Counted from the first letter of the stretch, positions 1-9,657 are shown. The stretch: DNA of 64,000 bases from Streptomyces sclerotialus (GCA_000719105.1 JODX01000010.1:230814-294813); one strand, 5' to 3'. Translations and numbers: made by a program. The notes: generated by a model from the sequence alone, not told the origin.

Positions 1-282
1 ATCCTGGACCGCACTCCGTCCGAGCACTGGGAGATCGTGAAGATCTCCCTCCCCGCCGACCTCGCGCGCTACGTCGTCGAGAAGGGCTCCATCACCGTCG
101 ACGGCATCAGCCTCACGGTCGTCGACGCGGGCGCCGGCCACTTCACCGTCAGCCTCATCCCGACCACGCTCGCCCTGACCACGCTCGGGAACAAGCAGAG
201 CGGCGATCTTGTCAATCTCGAGGTCGACATCATCGCCAAGTACGTCGAGCGGATGCTCGCGGGGCAGGGGGCGGCACAGTGA
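1..282 (+). CDS. ribE: Riboflavin synthase alpha subunit, 3' part only
   Basis: This is the C-terminal 93 residues of riboflavin synthase; the 5' part lies before the window. The enzyme dismutates two 6,7-dimethyl-8-ribityllumazines to riboflavin and a pyrimidine that returns to RibH. The motif [16 protein letters not shown] is the family's repeated lumazine-binding barrel signature, and the tail KYVERMLAG is the usual C-terminal helix. The stop overlaps the next start (GTGA at 279-282). ribBA and ribH follow in the same operon, which supports the call. Confidence 0.93.
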   Translation: MLDRTPSEHWEIVKISLPADLARYVVEKGSITVDGISLTVVDAGAGHFTVSLIPTTLALTTLGNKQSGDLVNLEVDIIAKYVERMLAGQGAAQ

Positions 283-923
283 ACTGGCTCAACTTCGAGG
301 CGTTCATGCTCTTCGGCCAGCACATCAAGTGGTCGGACATGATCGGCAACGTGATCGGCCTGATCGGCCTGGCGCTCGGCTGGCGGCGCTCCCTCTGGAG
401 CTGGCCCGTCCAGTTCCTCTCCGGCGCCATCCTCTTCGCCGCCTTCGCCACCGCCCACCTCTCCGGCAGCGCCGGCAAGCAGATCGTCGTCATGGCCGTC
501 GCCGTCTACGGCTGGTGGCAGTGGAACCGCGGCAGGGGCCAGGCGCAGGACGGCGGTATCGCCGTACGGTTCGCCACCTGGCGCGAGCGCGCGGTGCTGG
601 CCGCGGCCGCCGCCGTCGGCACCGTCGCGGTCGCCACCCTCTTCAAGGCCTACCCGTCCCTGTCCTGGGACCCCTGGCCGGACGCCTACATATTCGTCGG
701 CACGGTCGTCGCCATGTACGCCCAGGCGCGCGGCATGGTCGAGTTCTGGTTCGCCTGGCTGCTCGTCGACCTGGTCGGCGTGCCCCTCAACTTCGCCAAC
801 GGCTTCGCCTTCTCCGGCTTCGTCTACGTCCTCTACGGCGCGCTCGTCCTGTGGGGCCTGCGCGACTGGTGGCTGCGCTCCCGCCGGGGCCCGCGACCCG
901 TCCTGGAAGGAGCCCCCGCATGA
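279..923 (+). CDS. pnuC: PnuC-family nicotinamide riboside or vitamin transporter
   Basis: A 214-residue membrane protein with about seven hydrophobic segments, starting at the GTG that overlaps the ribE stop. The motifs [14 protein letters not shown] and YGWWQWNRG, rich in Trp and Gly, are typical of PnuC-like facilitators that move nicotinamide riboside down a gradient coupled to intracellular phosphorylation. Its place between ribE and ribBA could mean that the substrate here is a flavin precursor rather than nicotinamide riboside; substrate identity is inferred only. It ends in an ATGA overlap with ribBA at 920-923, so translation of the three genes is probably coupled. Confidence 0.82.
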   Translation: MNWLNFEAFMLFGQHIKWSDMIGNVIGLIGLALGWRRSLWSWPVQFLSGAILFAAFATAHLSGSAGKQIVVMAVAVYGWWQWNRGRGQAQDGGIAVRFATWRERAVLAAAAAVGTVAVATLFKAYPSLSWDPWPDAYIFVGTVVAMYAQARGMVEFWFAWLLVDLVGVPLNFANGFAFSGFVYVLYGALVLWGLRDWWLRSRRGPRPVLEGAPA

Positions 924-2290
924 CCGCCCGCACCGCCCGCCCGTCGCCCGCGCCGCCCCGGGAGCACACGCCCGGCACCCTGCCCGAGGAGCCCGCCGTC
1001 AAGCCCTCGATGCGGGTCCTCTACAGCGCCGACAGCATGGACGGCCTCACGCTCGACCCGGTCGAGCAGGCCGTCGCCGACATCGCGGCCGGCCGCCCCG
1101 TCGTGGTCGTCGACGACGAGGACCGCGAGAACGAGGGCGACCTCGTCATCGCCGCCGAGAAGGCCACCCCCGAGATCGTCGCCTTCATGATGAGCGAGTG
1201 CCGGGGCCTGATCTGCGCGCCCATGGAGGGCGACGAGCTGGACCGGCTCGAGCTGCCGCAGATGGTCACCGACAACACCGAGTCGATGCGGACGGCGTTC
1301 ACCGTGTCGGTCGACGCCTCCGGCACCCACGGCGTCACCACCGGCATCTCGGCGTCCGACCGCGCCACCACCCTCCAGCTCCTGGCGAGCGGCCGGGCGC
1401 AGCCGGGCGACCTGGTCCGTCCCGGACACATCTTCCCGCTGCGCGCCCAGCCCGGCGGCGTCCTCGTCCGCAACGGCCACACCGAGGCCGCCGTCGACCT
1501 CGCCCGGCTCGCCGGGCTGCGTCCCGCGGGGGCCATCGTCGAGATCGCCGGTGAGGACGGGCGCATGCTGCGCCTGCCCGAGCTGGTCGCCTTCGCCCGC
1601 AAGCACGGCCTGACGATCATCTCCATCGAGGACCTGATCGCCTACCGCCGGACCTCCGAGCCCACCGTCCGCCGCGAGGCCAGGACCCACCTGCCCACCG
1701 CCTTCGGCGAGTTCACCGCGTACGGCTACCGCTCCACCGTCGACGGCGTCGAGCACGTCGCCCTCGTGTACGGCGAGATCGGCGACGGCGAGGACGTCCT
1801 CGCCCGCGTCCACTCCGAGTGCCTGACCGGCGACGTCTTCCACTCGCTGCGCTGCGACTGCGGCCCGCAGCTCCAGACCTCGCTGGAGCGCATCGCGGCC
1901 GAGGGCCGGGGCGTGCTCGTCTACCTGCGCGGCCACGAGGGACGCGGCATCGGTCTGCTCTCCAAGCTGCGCGCGTACGAGCTCCAGGAGCGCGGCCGCG
2001 ACACCCTCGACGCCAACCTGGAGCTCGGCCTGCCCGCCGACGCCCGGGACTACGCCGCGGGCGCGCAGATCCTCGAGGACCTCGGCGTACGCAGCCTGCG
2101 GCTGATGACCAACAACCCGGAGAAGACCGAGGCACTCACCCGCCACGGCCTGGAGATCACCGGCAGGGAGCCGATGCCCGTCCAGGCCGGCGAACACAAC
2201 CTCCGCTACCTGCGCACCAAGCGGGACCGGATGGGGCACGACCTGCCCTGGCTGGACACGGGCACCGTGTCCACCTGCGGCAACCAGTGA
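920..2290 (+). CDS. ribBA: Bifunctional DHBP synthase / GTP cyclohydrolase II
   Basis: A 456-residue fusion carrying both entry reactions of riboflavin synthesis. The N-terminal half is 3,4-dihydroxy-2-butanone-4-phosphate synthase: the acidic loop [11 protein letters not shown], then RPGHIFPL and [13 protein letters not shown] line the active site. The C-terminal half is GTP cyclohydrolase [20 protein letters not shown] supplies the three zinc cysteines and [10 protein letters not shown] follows. The ATG at 920 overlaps the pnuC stop, which fixes the start although the frame is open far upstream. The first ~45 residues are proline-rich and not part of the catalytic domain. All visible metal ligands are intact, so both halves are probably active. 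Confidence 0.95.
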   Translation: MTARTARPSPAPPREHTPGTLPEEPAVKPSMRVLYSADSMDGLTLDPVEQAVADIAAGRPVVVVDDEDRENEGDLVIAAEKATPEIVAFMMSECRGLICAPMEGDELDRLELPQMVTDNTESMRTAFTVSVDASGTHGVTTGISASDRATTLQLLASGRAQPGDLVRPGHIFPLRAQPGGVLVRNGHTEAAVDLARLAGLRPAGAIVEIAGEDGRMLRLPELVAFARKHGLTIISIEDLIAYRRTSEPTVRREARTHLPTAFGEFTAYGYRSTVDGVEHVALVYGEIGDGEDVLARVHSECLTGDVFHSLRCDCGPQLQTSLERIAAEGRGVLVYLRGHEGRGIGLLSKLRAYELQERGRDTLDANLELGLPADARDYAAGAQILEDLGVRSLRLMTNNPEKTEALTRHGLEITGREPMPVQAGEHNLRYLRTKRDRMGHDLPWLDTGTVSTCGNQ

Positions 2291-2336
2291 CGAAAACGGC
2301 AAGCAGCGGCAGACCCACAACACACCCAGGAGAGAC

Positions 2337-2822
2337 GTGAGCGGCAAGGGCGCACCCGAACTGTCCGTACGCAACTGCGGCGACCTGCGCGTCGCGGTCA
2401 TCGCGGCCCAGTGGCACGAGAAGGTCATGGACGGCCTCGTCGAAGGGGCCCTGCGCGCCCTGCACGAGCTGGGCATCGACGAGCCGACCCTGCTGAGGGT
2501 CCCCGGCAGCTTCGAGCTCCCCGTCGTCGCCAAGGTCCTCGCGGGCCGCGGCTACGACGCGATCGTCGCCCTCGGCGTGGTCATCCGCGGCGGCACCCCC
2601 CACTTCGACTACGTCTGCCAGGGCGTCACCCAGGGTCTCACCCAGGTCTCCGTGGACACCGGGGTCCCCGTCGGCTTCGGCGTGCTCACCTGCGACACCG
2701 AGGAGCAGGCCCTGGACCGCGCGGGTCTGCCTGGCTCCGTCGAGGACAAGGGGCACGAGGCGGTGACCGCGGCCGTCGCCACCGCCGCCACCCTGCGTTC
2801 GGTATCCGAGCCCTGGCGCTGA
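2337..2822 (+). CDS. ribH: 6,7-dimethyl-8-ribityllumazine synthase
   Basis: A 161-residue lumazine synthase, the penultimate step of riboflavin synthesis. It condenses 5-amino-6-ribitylaminouracil with DHBP to give the RibE substrate and usually forms pentamers or 60-mer capsids. Visible family motifs are RVPGSFELP in the N-terminal half, [16 protein letters not shown] (substrate pocket, catalytic His in the loop) and [16 protein letters not shown]. The start is the GTG behind an AGGAGAG ribosome site. There are 46 bases between the ribBA stop and this start, and it is clearly in the same operon. Confidence 0.96.
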   Translation: MSGKGAPELSVRNCGDLRVAVIAAQWHEKVMDGLVEGALRALHELGIDEPTLLRVPGSFELPVVAKVLAGRGYDAIVALGVVIRGGTPHFDYVCQGVTQGLTQVSVDTGVPVGFGVLTCDTEEQALDRAGLPGSVEDKGHEAVTAAVATAATLRSVSEPWR

Positions 2823-2856
2823 GACGGCCGCCGGTACGCGTAGGGTAGGGCTCACC

Positions 2857-3129
2857 ATGTCCAATAAGACGTTCGAGGAGCTCTTCACCGAGCTCCAGCA
2901 CAAGGCGACCCACGGCGACCCCGCCACCTCGCGCACCGCCGAACTGGTGGGCAAAGGCGTCCATGCCATCGGCAAGAAGGTCGTCGAGGAGGCCGCCGAG
3001 GTCTGGATGGCCGCCGAGTACGAGGGCAAGGACGCCGCCGCCGAGGAGATCTCCCAGCTGCTCTACCACGTCCAGGTGATGATGGTCGCGCGCGGGATCT
3101 CCCTCGACGACGTCTACGCCCACCTGTAA
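2857..3129 (+). CDS. hisE: Phosphoribosyl-ATP pyrophosphohydrolase
   Basis: A 90-residue stand-alone HisE, second step of histidine synthesis, removing pyrophosphate from PR-ATP. The all-alpha MazG-like fold is shown by [19 protein letters not shown] and [18 protein letters not shown], whose glutamates bind magnesium. It lies 34 bases after ribH and 53 before hisG. The pairing of hisE and hisG away from the other his genes, behind rib genes, is the known streptomycete arrangement and suggests that both PRPP/GTP-consuming pathways share a transcript. Confidence 0.94.
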   Translation: MSNKTFEELFTELQHKATHGDPATSRTAELVGKGVHAIGKKVVEEAAEVWMAAEYEGKDAAAEEISQLLYHVQVMMVARGISLDDVYAHL

Positions 3130-3182
3130 GAGCCCGTTCCCCATACACCCCTCACCTCCCTCACGCGAAGGAAGCCTCATCC

Positions 3183-4040
3183 ATGCTGCGCATCGCCGTC
3201 CCCAACAAGGGTTCACTGTCCGGCCCTGCGGCGGAGATGCTGCATGAGGCCGGCTACCAGCAGCGCCGCGAGTCCAAGGAACTGCGCATCGTCGACCCGG
3301 TGAACGAGGTGGAGTTCTTCTACCTCCGCCCCCGCGACATCGCGATCTACGTCTCCTCCGGCCGCCTCGACATCGGCATCACCGGCCGCGACCTGCTGAT
3401 CGACTCCGGTGCCGAGGCCGAGGAGATCCTCCCCCTCGGCTTCGCCCGCTCCACCTTCCGCTACGCCGCCAAGCCGGGCACGGCGAAGGGCGTCGAGGAC
3501 CTCGCCGGCATGACGGTCGCCACCTCCTACGAGGGCATCGTCGCGGGACACCTCGCCGACAACGGCATCGACGCCTCCGTCGTCCACCTGGACGGTGCCG
3601 TCGAGACCGCCATCGAGCTGGGCGTCGCCGAGGTCATCGCCGACGTCGTGGAGACCGGCACCTCGCTGCGCAACGCGGGCCTGGAGGTCTTCGGCGAGCC
3701 GATCATGAAGTCGGAGGCGGTCGTGATCCGCCGCACCGGCGCGGACACCGAGGAGGACGCCGAGTCGAAGGTCCAGCAGTTCCTGCGCCGCCTCCAGGGC
3801 GTCCTGGTGGCCCGGACGTACGTGATGATGGACTACGACTGCCGCGTCGAGCAGCTGGAGAAGGCCGTCGCGCTCACCCCGGGCCTGGAGTCGCCGACCG
3901 TCTCCCCGCTGCACAACGAGGGCTGGGTCGCCGTCCGCGCGATGGTCCCGGCCAAGGACGCCCAGCGGATCATGGACGATCTGTACGAGATCGGCGCCCG
4001 GGCCATCCTGACCACGGCCATCCACGCCTGCCGTCTCTGA
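3183..4040 (+). CDS. hisG: ATP phosphoribosyltransferase, long form
   Basis: A 285-residue HisG, which joins ATP to PRPP in the committed step of histidine synthesis. Its length and C-terminal region (YDCRVEQLEKAVALTPGLES and GWVAVRAMVPAKDAQRIMDD) match the long form with an ACT-like allosteric domain that binds histidine, so no HisZ partner is needed. The N-terminal half has LRIAVPNKGSLSGPA and RLDIGITGRDLL, and the PRPP-binding segment VIADVVETGTSLR. ATG start at 3183, closely following hisE. Confidence 0.95.
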   Translation: MLRIAVPNKGSLSGPAAEMLHEAGYQQRRESKELRIVDPVNEVEFFYLRPRDIAIYVSSGRLDIGITGRDLLIDSGAEAEEILPLGFARSTFRYAAKPGTAKGVEDLAGMTVATSYEGIVAGHLADNGIDASVVHLDGAVETAIELGVAEVIADVVETGTSLRNAGLEVFGEPIMKSEAVVIRRTGADTEEDAESKVQQFLRRLQGVLVARTYVMMDYDCRVEQLEKAVALTPGLESPTVSPLHNEGWVAVRAMVPAKDAQRIMDDLYEIGARAILTTAIHACRL

Positions 4041-4065
4041 GTCCGAGGTCCGAGGAACCGTACCG

Positions 4066-4521
4066 ATGTCGGATCTGCCTGTTCTTCCCGTCACGTTCCG
4101 GCCGGGCCGCACCCGGGCCGTCCTGCACACCGCGGGCGTCGCGATCTTCGTGGTGATCACGGCGGTCGCGATGCTCCTGGAGACGCTCGGCCCGGGGGAG
4201 CGCGCCAGCTTCGTCTTCACCGGGGCGCTGCTCTGGGGCGTGCTGTTCCTGCTCGCCCGGCCCAAGGTCGTCGCCGAGGAGTCCGGGGTGACCGTCGTGA
4301 ACATCGCGAGCAGGCGACACCTGGACTGGGCGGAGATCCTCCAGGTGAACCTGCGTCCCGGCGACCCCTGGGTCTTCCTCGACCTCAGCGACGGCACCAG
4401 CCTGCCCGCGCTCGGCATCCAGCCGGGCATCTCCAAGCAGCACGCGATCCGGGACGCGCGGGCGCTGCGCGCACTGGTCGAGGCGCGGGGGACCAGCGAC
4501 CGGGAACCGCGCCAGGGCTGA
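4066..4521 (+). CDS. Membrane-anchored PH-domain protein
   Basis: A 151-residue protein with two hydrophobic segments near residues 23-40 and 48-64. They are followed by a small beta-rich domain (VVAEESGVTVVNIASRRHLD, then WAEILQVNLRPGDPWVFLDL) that reads like the bacterial PH domain of YdbS/DUF2581-type proteins. It starts 25 bases after hisG and is probably the last gene of the rib-his transcript. Its role is unknown; it does not look like a histidine enzyme. The domain assignment is by eye. Confidence 0.7.
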   Translation: MSDLPVLPVTFRPGRTRAVLHTAGVAIFVVITAVAMLLETLGPGERASFVFTGALLWGVLFLLARPKVVAEESGVTVVNIASRRHLDWAEILQVNLRPGDPWVFLDLSDGTSLPALGIQPGISKQHAIRDARALRALVEARGTSDREPRQG

Positions 4522-4532
4522 GCCCGCCGGGA

Positions 4533-4559
4533 ATCTCTCCGATCTCTCCGATCTCTCCG
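4533..4559. repeat. Three perfect 9-bp tandem repeats
   Basis: The unit ATCTCTCCG occurs three times without change directly after the PH-domain gene, followed by degenerate copies to about 4595. The rest of the 326-base gap (4522-4847) holds an A/T-rich patch TTGATTAATC near 4648, a possible promoter element for the next operon. No gene is seen in it. Confidence 0.8.
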
Positions 4560-4847
4560 GGAATCTCCGGGCATGTCTCTGGGGATCTGTCCGGGGTTGT
4601 TCACAGCCGCTTCAGGGCCTGTGCCCCTGCCGTACGGACCGCCGTCTTGATTAATCTGGTGACGGAGGCGTTCCGCACGCCGCCGCCCCTGCCGTACCCG
4701 CCCCACGGTGCGCGGGGGTCCCAGCCAGCCCCTGCTACCCGAGGAGTGACACCCCCCGGCGATGGACGGATCGTCCTGCAGTACCTGCGCCGCCCCCGGT
4801 CGACATAGCACGGACCCCGTCCGTGACCCGGCTCCGGCGGCGGCATC

Positions 4848-6320
4848 ATGACCACCTCCCTGCTGCTCCTCGGCGCGGCATTCCTGCTGATCCTCGCCAA
4901 CGGCTTCTTCGTGGCGGCGGAGTTCGGGCTTGTGACGGTCGAACGGCCGGACGCCGAGCGGGCCGCCGCGGAGGGCGACCGCCGGGCCCGCAGGGTGGTC
5001 GGCGCCCTCAAGGAGCTGTCGTTCCAGCTCTCCGGCACCCAGCTCGGCATCACCCTCACCTCGCTCGTCGTCGGCATGCTGGCCGAACCGGCGCTCGCCC
5101 AGGTGCTGCGCGGCCCGTTCACCGGGGTCGGCATACCGGAGGGCGCGGTGTCCGGAGCGGCCGTGGCCGTCGGCATGCTGCTGGCCTCGGCCGTGCAGAT
5201 GGTGATCGGCGAGCTCGTGCCCAAGAACTGGGCGGTGTCCCGGCCGCTGCAGGTCGCCCGCTTCGTGGCCGGCCCGCAGTACGTCTTCTCGCGGCTGTTC
5301 CGGCCCGTGATCGCCGGGCTCAACACGGTCGCCAACCGGCTGGTACGCGCCCTCGGCGTGGAACCCGCCGAGGAGCTGGCCTCCGCCCGCACCCCCGGTG
5401 AACTGGTCTCCCTCGCCCGGCACTCCGCCCGGGCGGGCGCGCTGGAACAGGACACGGCGGACCTCTTCGTCCGCACCCTGTCCCTGGGCGGGCTGACCGC
5501 CCACCATGTGATGACCCCGCGCGTGAAGGTGAGCGCGCTGCAGTCGTCCGCCACCGCCGAGGACGTGGTCAACCTCACCCGTGCCACCGGCCTGTCCCGG
5601 TTCCCCGTCTACCGGGACCGCATCGACGAGATCGTCGGCATGGTCCACCTCAAGGATGCCCTCGCGGTCCCCGCGCACGAACGGCTGCGCACCCCCGTGG
5701 GCAGGATCGCGCAGACACCGCTCCTGGTCCCCGGGACGCTGCCCGTCCAGCCGCTGCTGGCCCGGCTGCGCAGCGAACAGCCCATCGCGGTCGTGGTCGA
5801 CGAGTACGGCGGCACCGCCGGTGTGGTGACCCTGGAGGACATCGTCGAGGAGCTGGTCGGCGAGGTGCGCGACGAGCACGACGGACAGGACCTGCCCGAA
5901 CTCCTCCCCGCCCCGCCCGAGAACGGCCGGCCCGCGTGGGACGTGGACGGCGGCTGCCGTGTCGACGCCCTGCGGCGCATCGGTCTGGCCGCGCCCGAGG
6001 GGCCGTACGAGACCGTGGCGGGTCTCGTCGCCGATCTGCTGGACCGCATCCCGGCCCCCGGCGACGCGGTGGACCTCCCGGGCTGGCGGCTGACGGTACG
6101 GCAGGTCGGTCACTACCGGGCGGAGCGCGTACGGCTGGTACGCACCGAACCGGCGGCGGAGACCGTGCCCGCTCCGGAGCCCGCCCTCGTCCCGGAGCCC
6201 GCCCTCGTGCCGGAGCCCGCTCCCGTCCCGAAGCCCACTCCCGCGGTTCCCGTGTCCGCCCCTGCCGTCGAGGCAGGCGCGGACGCGGGCGCCGCCCCTG
6301 TCGCGGAGGTCGCCCGGTGA
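4848..6320 (+). CDS. Hemolysin C / CNNM-type membrane protein with CBS pair
   Basis: A 490-residue HCC family protein. An N-terminal CNNM (DUF21) membrane domain covers about residues 1-200 (ILANGFFVAAEFGLVTVER, GELVPKNWAVSRP). A CBS pair covers about 215-345 (TGLSRFPVYRDRIDEIVGMV; VVVDEYGGTAGVVTLEDIVE), followed by a CorC/HlyC transporter-associated domain ending near 425. Such proteins are linked to magnesium or cobalt efflux; the 'hemolysin' name is historical. The last ~60 residues are low-complexity, with proline/valine repeats of the type EPALVPEPALVPEPAP. The stop overlaps the next start (GTGA at 6317). Confidence 0.88.
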   Translation: MTTSLLLLGAAFLLILANGFFVAAEFGLVTVERPDAERAAAEGDRRARRVVGALKELSFQLSGTQLGITLTSLVVGMLAEPALAQVLRGPFTGVGIPEGAVSGAAVAVGMLLASAVQMVIGELVPKNWAVSRPLQVARFVAGPQYVFSRLFRPVIAGLNTVANRLVRALGVEPAEELASARTPGELVSLARHSARAGALEQDTADLFVRTLSLGGLTAHHVMTPRVKVSALQSSATAEDVVNLTRATGLSRFPVYRDRIDEIVGMVHLKDALAVPAHERLRTPVGRIAQTPLLVPGTLPVQPLLARLRSEQPIAVVVDEYGGTAGVVTLEDIVEELVGEVRDEHDGQDLPELLPAPPENGRPAWDVDGGCRVDALRRIGLAAPEGPYETVAGLVADLLDRIPAPGDAVDLPGWRLTVRQVGHYRAERVRLVRTEPAAETVPAPEPALVPEPALVPEPAPVPKPTPAVPVSAPAVEAGADAGAAPVAEVAR

Positions 6321-7408
6321 GCGTGCTGCAACTGCTGCTCGCGCTGCTGCTCGTCCTGGCCAACGGGTTCTTCGTGGGCGCCGAATTCGCTCTCGTCTCC
6401 GTGCGCCGCAGTCAGATCGAGCCCCTGGGGACCGCGCGGGCGCGGCAGGTGCTGTACGGGCTGGAGCGGCTGCCGCGGATGATGGCGGCGGCCCAGTTCG
6501 GCATCACCGTCTGTTCGCTGACGCTGGGCGCGGTGGCCGAGCCGACCGTGGCGCGGCTGCTGGAACCGGTGTTCGAGGCGATCCATCTGCCGCACGGCGT
6601 CGTCCATCCCCTGGGATATGTGATCGCGCTCGCCGTGGTCGTCTTCCTCCACCTCGTCATCGGCGAGATGGTGCCGAAGAACCTGGCGATGGCGGCCCCC
6701 GAGAGGACGGCGCTGTGGCTCGGCCCGGGGCTCGTCGCGTTCGCGCGGCTGTGCGGGCCGGTGACGGTCGCGCTGGGCGCCTGTGCCCGGGTGGTACTCA
6801 GGATCTTCCGGGTCGAGCCCAAGGACGAGGTCGAGGCGGTCTACACCAGTGAGCAGCTCAACCGCCTGGTCGGGGACTCCGGCCAGGCGGGTCTGCTGGA
6901 CCCGGAGGCGCAGGAGCGGCTGGAGGACGCCCTGGAGCTGGGCACCCGCCCGGTCGCCGACGTCCTGCTGGACCGGGAGGCGCTGGTCACGGTGGGGCCG
7001 GCGGTGACCCCGGCCGAGGTCGTGGAGCTCACCGCGCGCACGGGGTACTCCCGCTTCCCGGTGGTCGCGGATGACGGCGCCTTCCTGGGCCGCTACCTCC
7101 ACGTCAAGGACGTCCTCGACCTGGAGGACCCGGACGGCGCCGTCCCACCGCAGACATGGCGCCCCATGACCACCCTCGCCGCCGACCTTCCGCTGGACGA
7201 CGCCCTCACCGTCATGCGCCGTGCGGCCACCCACCTCGCCCAGGTGGCCGACGCCGCGGGCCGGGTCGTGGGCCTGGTCGCCCTGGAGGACGTACTGGAA
7301 CTGCTGGTGGGAGAGGTCCGCGACCCGGCACACCGGCAGGTGCCGCCGGCCCGGAGCGCGGAACCGCACGGCAGCGGAACACCGGAGGACGCGGTGCTGA
7401 CCGGCTGA
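6317..7408 (+). CDS. Second HCC-family CBS membrane protein
   Basis: A 363-residue paralogue of the upstream gene, starting at a GTG that overlaps its stop. The frame is open further upstream, but that part is the shadow of the previous gene. It has the same CNNM core (LVLANGFFVGAEFALVSVRR, HLVIGEMVPKNLAM) and a CBS pair (RTGYSRFPVVADDGAFLGRY; GRVVGLVALEDVLELLVGEV). It ends without the CorC/HlyC C-terminal domain that its neighbour has, which suggests that the two act as a heteromeric pair. Tandem HCC genes are common in actinobacteria. Confidence 0.87.
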   Translation: MSVLQLLLALLLVLANGFFVGAEFALVSVRRSQIEPLGTARARQVLYGLERLPRMMAAAQFGITVCSLTLGAVAEPTVARLLEPVFEAIHLPHGVVHPLGYVIALAVVVFLHLVIGEMVPKNLAMAAPERTALWLGPGLVAFARLCGPVTVALGACARVVLRIFRVEPKDEVEAVYTSEQLNRLVGDSGQAGLLDPEAQERLEDALELGTRPVADVLLDREALVTVGPAVTPAEVVELTARTGYSRFPVVADDGAFLGRYLHVKDVLDLEDPDGAVPPQTWRPMTTLAADLPLDDALTVMRRAATHLAQVADAAGRVVGLVALEDVLELLVGEVRDPAHRQVPPARSAEPHGSGTPEDAVLTG

Positions 7409-7409
7409 C

Positions 7410-7446
7410 GGACGGCATCCGCCGGATGGACGGCATCCGCCGGATG
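7410..7446. terminator. Two tandem copies of a palindromic unit between convergent genes
   Basis: An 18-bp direct repeat occurs twice in the 51 bases between converging genes. Each copy holds the palindrome CATCCGCCGGATG (7416-7428 and 7434-7446). Either copy, or the two together, can fold into a hairpin. No U-run is visible. A bidirectional terminator is the simplest reading, inferred from position. Confidence 0.5.
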
Positions 7447-7459
7447 GCCCGGATCCCCG

Positions 7460-9328
7460 TCACATGGCCGAAGGATCCTGCGGCGCCCGCCCGGACAGCA
7501 CCTCCCCGTACGCCTGCATCAGGTCCGGCAGCCGCAGGGTCGACAGGTCGTCCCGCGTCGGCAGGCTCGGGTAGCCCGTCAGCCGCAGGTCACGGTAGGC
7601 GCAGCTCTTCTCGTACAGCGTCCGCAGGAACCGCCCGTTGCCCAGCTCGTCGATCCAGCCCTGCTCCACCACATGGCCGCTGATGGAGCGGAGCTCGTCC
7701 AGCGCCTCCTCGTCCCAGACGTCACCGTTCTCCGCGGCCAGCACCTCGCCGATCGAGGTGAGTTCGAGGGGGCGGTACGAGGGGAAGTCGACGCGGGTGG
7801 TGAAGCGGGAGGACAGGCCGGGGTTCGCGGCCAGCAGGCGGTCCATGCCCTCCGGGTAGCCCGCGAGGATCACGACGAGGTGGTCGCGGTTGTCCTCCGC
7901 GCGCTTCAGCAGCACCTGGAGGGCCTCGTCGCCGTACGCGTCCCCCTTGCCGTAGCCGGAGTTGGACAGCGCGTACGCCTCGTCCACGAAGAGGACGCCG
8001 CCGATCGCCGAGTCGATCAGCTCGTTGGCCTTCACCGCGGTCTGGCCCAGGTACTCGCCGACCAGATCGGCGCGCTGTGCCTCCACGAGGTGGTCGCCGC
8101 CCAGCAGTCCCAGCGCGTAGAAGACGCGGCCGAGGATCCGGGCGACCGTGGTCTTGCCGGTGCCGGAGGGCCCCGAGAAGACGAAGTGGCGCTTGGGCGG
8201 CTGGACGGGCAGCCCCTGGCCCGCCCGCAGCCGCGCCATGTTCAGCTGCGCCGAGAGCGCCTTGACCTGGCGTTTCACCGGCTCCAGGCCCACCATCCGC
8301 TCCAGCTGCGCGAGCGCCTCCTCCAGCAGGGCTGGATCGGTGGGCCCCGCGGGCAGCGGCTGTGCCGGCCCCGCGGAGGCCTTCTCGCGCACCACGGTGT
8401 CGCCCGTCTCCGGCGGCAGTCCGCCCGGCGGCGGCAGGTCCGGTTCGATCTTCAGGTCGCGCTCCTCGAAGCCGAAGAGCGGGTCCACCCCGTCCGGTCC
8501 CTCCAGGAGGTCCGGCCCGCCTCCGCTCAGGGTGAGCGCCGCGAGGTCGGCCGCCTCGTCGTACCCGTCCCCCTCGGCGATCGCCGCGAGCCGGGCGGAG
8601 GTGTCCATGAAGGCCGGGTCCACCCGGTGCACGGCCCGGTACAGGGGCAGCGCCGCCGCGGACCGGCCGGTGCCCTCGTGGGCACGGGCCAGCCAGTACC
8701 GCAGCTCCTTGCGCTGCGGCTGCTCGCTGCGGCAGCGCATCAGCGCGGCCGACAGCAGCGGTTCCGCCTGGCCGTACGTCTCCAGCCGGACCCGGGCCAT
8801 GCCGCCGAACAGCCCGGCCTCGATGCCCAGCATCGGGTCGTCGACCAGCGGGTCGGTGTGCCGGACGAGCTGCTCCCAGTCCTTGACGAGGTAGGCGCGG
8901 CAGGCGTGCAGGAAGCGGACCTGGGCGTCGGTGTCCACGGGCGGCAGCCCCGCGAGGGCCCGGTCCAGCTCGGGCACGTGCCGGCCGTCCAGCCAGTGCG
9001 AGGCGTGCGCCAGCAGCAGGTCGCGCGGGCTCTCCAGCACCGGCTGCACCCACCAGCCCAGCCAGTACCAGGAGTTGAGGGTGCGCCGGTGGCGGGCGCG
9101 CTGCTCACCGAAGCGGTCCCGGTGGCGGAACATTCTGAGCAGCGCGGTGGTCGTGTCGACCCGCAGGGCGTGCAGTCCGAGCCAGCCGTCGGCCATCCCG
9201 GGATCCATCCGCACCGCGGCGCGGAACTCCTCCTCCGCCTGCGGATAGGCGCCCATCGTGTAGGCGTCCACGCCTCGCACCCAGGCGAGGTCGGCAGGAG
9301 CCTCGGGGCCCCGCGTGCCGAAGTCCAT
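7460..9328 (-). CDS. EccA/CbxX-type AAA ATPase with N-terminal TPR region
   Basis: A 622-residue protein. The N-terminal ~330 residues are helical TPR-like (YTMGAYPQAEEEFRAAVRMD, LPLYRAVHRVDPAF). The C-terminal part is a CbxX/CfqX AAA+ domain: Walker A FSGPSGTGKTTVARILGRVF, Walker B GVLFVDEAYAL, arginine-finger region LSSRFTTRVDFPSY. This order is that of EccA, the cytosolic chaperone ATPase of type VII secretion. The start was moved to the ATG at 9328 because it has a GGGGGA ribosome site; the open frame runs further only because of base composition. No EccB/C/D/E or WXG100 gene is nearby, so a link to secretion is unproven. Confidence 0.85.
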   Translation of the reverse strand: MDFGTRGPEAPADLAWVRGVDAYTMGAYPQAEEEFRAAVRMDPGMADGWLGLHALRVDTTTALLRMFRHRDRFGEQRARHRRTLNSWYWLGWWVQPVLESPRDLLLAHASHWLDGRHVPELDRALAGLPPVDTDAQVRFLHACRAYLVKDWEQLVRHTDPLVDDPMLGIEAGLFGGMARVRLETYGQAEPLLSAALMRCRSEQPQRKELRYWLARAHEGTGRSAAALPLYRAVHRVDPAFMDTSARLAAIAEGDGYDEAADLAALTLSGGGPDLLEGPDGVDPLFGFEERDLKIEPDLPPPGGLPPETGDTVVREKASAGPAQPLPAGPTDPALLEEALAQLERMVGLEPVKRQVKALSAQLNMARLRAGQGLPVQPPKRHFVFSGPSGTGKTTVARILGRVFYALGLLGGDHLVEAQRADLVGEYLGQTAVKANELIDSAIGGVLFVDEAYALSNSGYGKGDAYGDEALQVLLKRAEDNRDHLVVILAGYPEGMDRLLAANPGLSSRFTTRVDFPSYRPLELTSIGEVLAAENGDVWDEEALDELRSISGHVVEQGWIDELGNGRFLRTLYEKSCAYRDLRLTGYPSLPTRDDLSTLRLPDLMQAYGEVLSGRAPQDPSAM

Positions 9329-9619
9329 CACGTCCCCCACAAACCGTGCCCCCGTCGGTATGCCATCGACTGTGACCGACCAGTGCCGTCGGCAGCGTTC
9401 GTTGAACCGTCGTGCTGCGGACGGGAGTTGCAGCGGTGCGCTCAAGCAGCCGTCCGAAGGTCGCACCGAGGGCATCGTACCTGCGGGGGAGTCGCCCGCC
9501 GAAGGGTGCCGCACGGCCCGTTGTGCGAGGTGGGAGCGGACGGCGTGCACTGCGTTCGGTGACCGAGGGTGAACGAATTGTGCCCTGGAAGTGCTGCCGG
9601 GAAGGGATCGAGGGCAGAA

Positions 9620-9657
9620 CGAAGCCCCCGATCACGGGGGAACAACCGGGGGCTTCG
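9620..9657 (-). terminator. Hairpin downstream of the kinase-like gene
   Basis: Perfect 11-bp arms CGAAGCCCCCG (9620-9630) and CGGGGGCTTCG (9647-9657). It lies 114 bases after the end of the kinase-like gene on the minus strand and 290 before the AAA gene start. The remaining part of the gap 9329-9770 holds no convincing gene or RNA; the AAA gene promoter must lie in 9330-9600. Confidence 0.7.

Noticed and set aside
3213..6113. A 966-codon minus-strand frame across hisG, the PH gene and the HCC gene
   Set aside because: It spans three clear plus-strand genes and has no recognisable domain.
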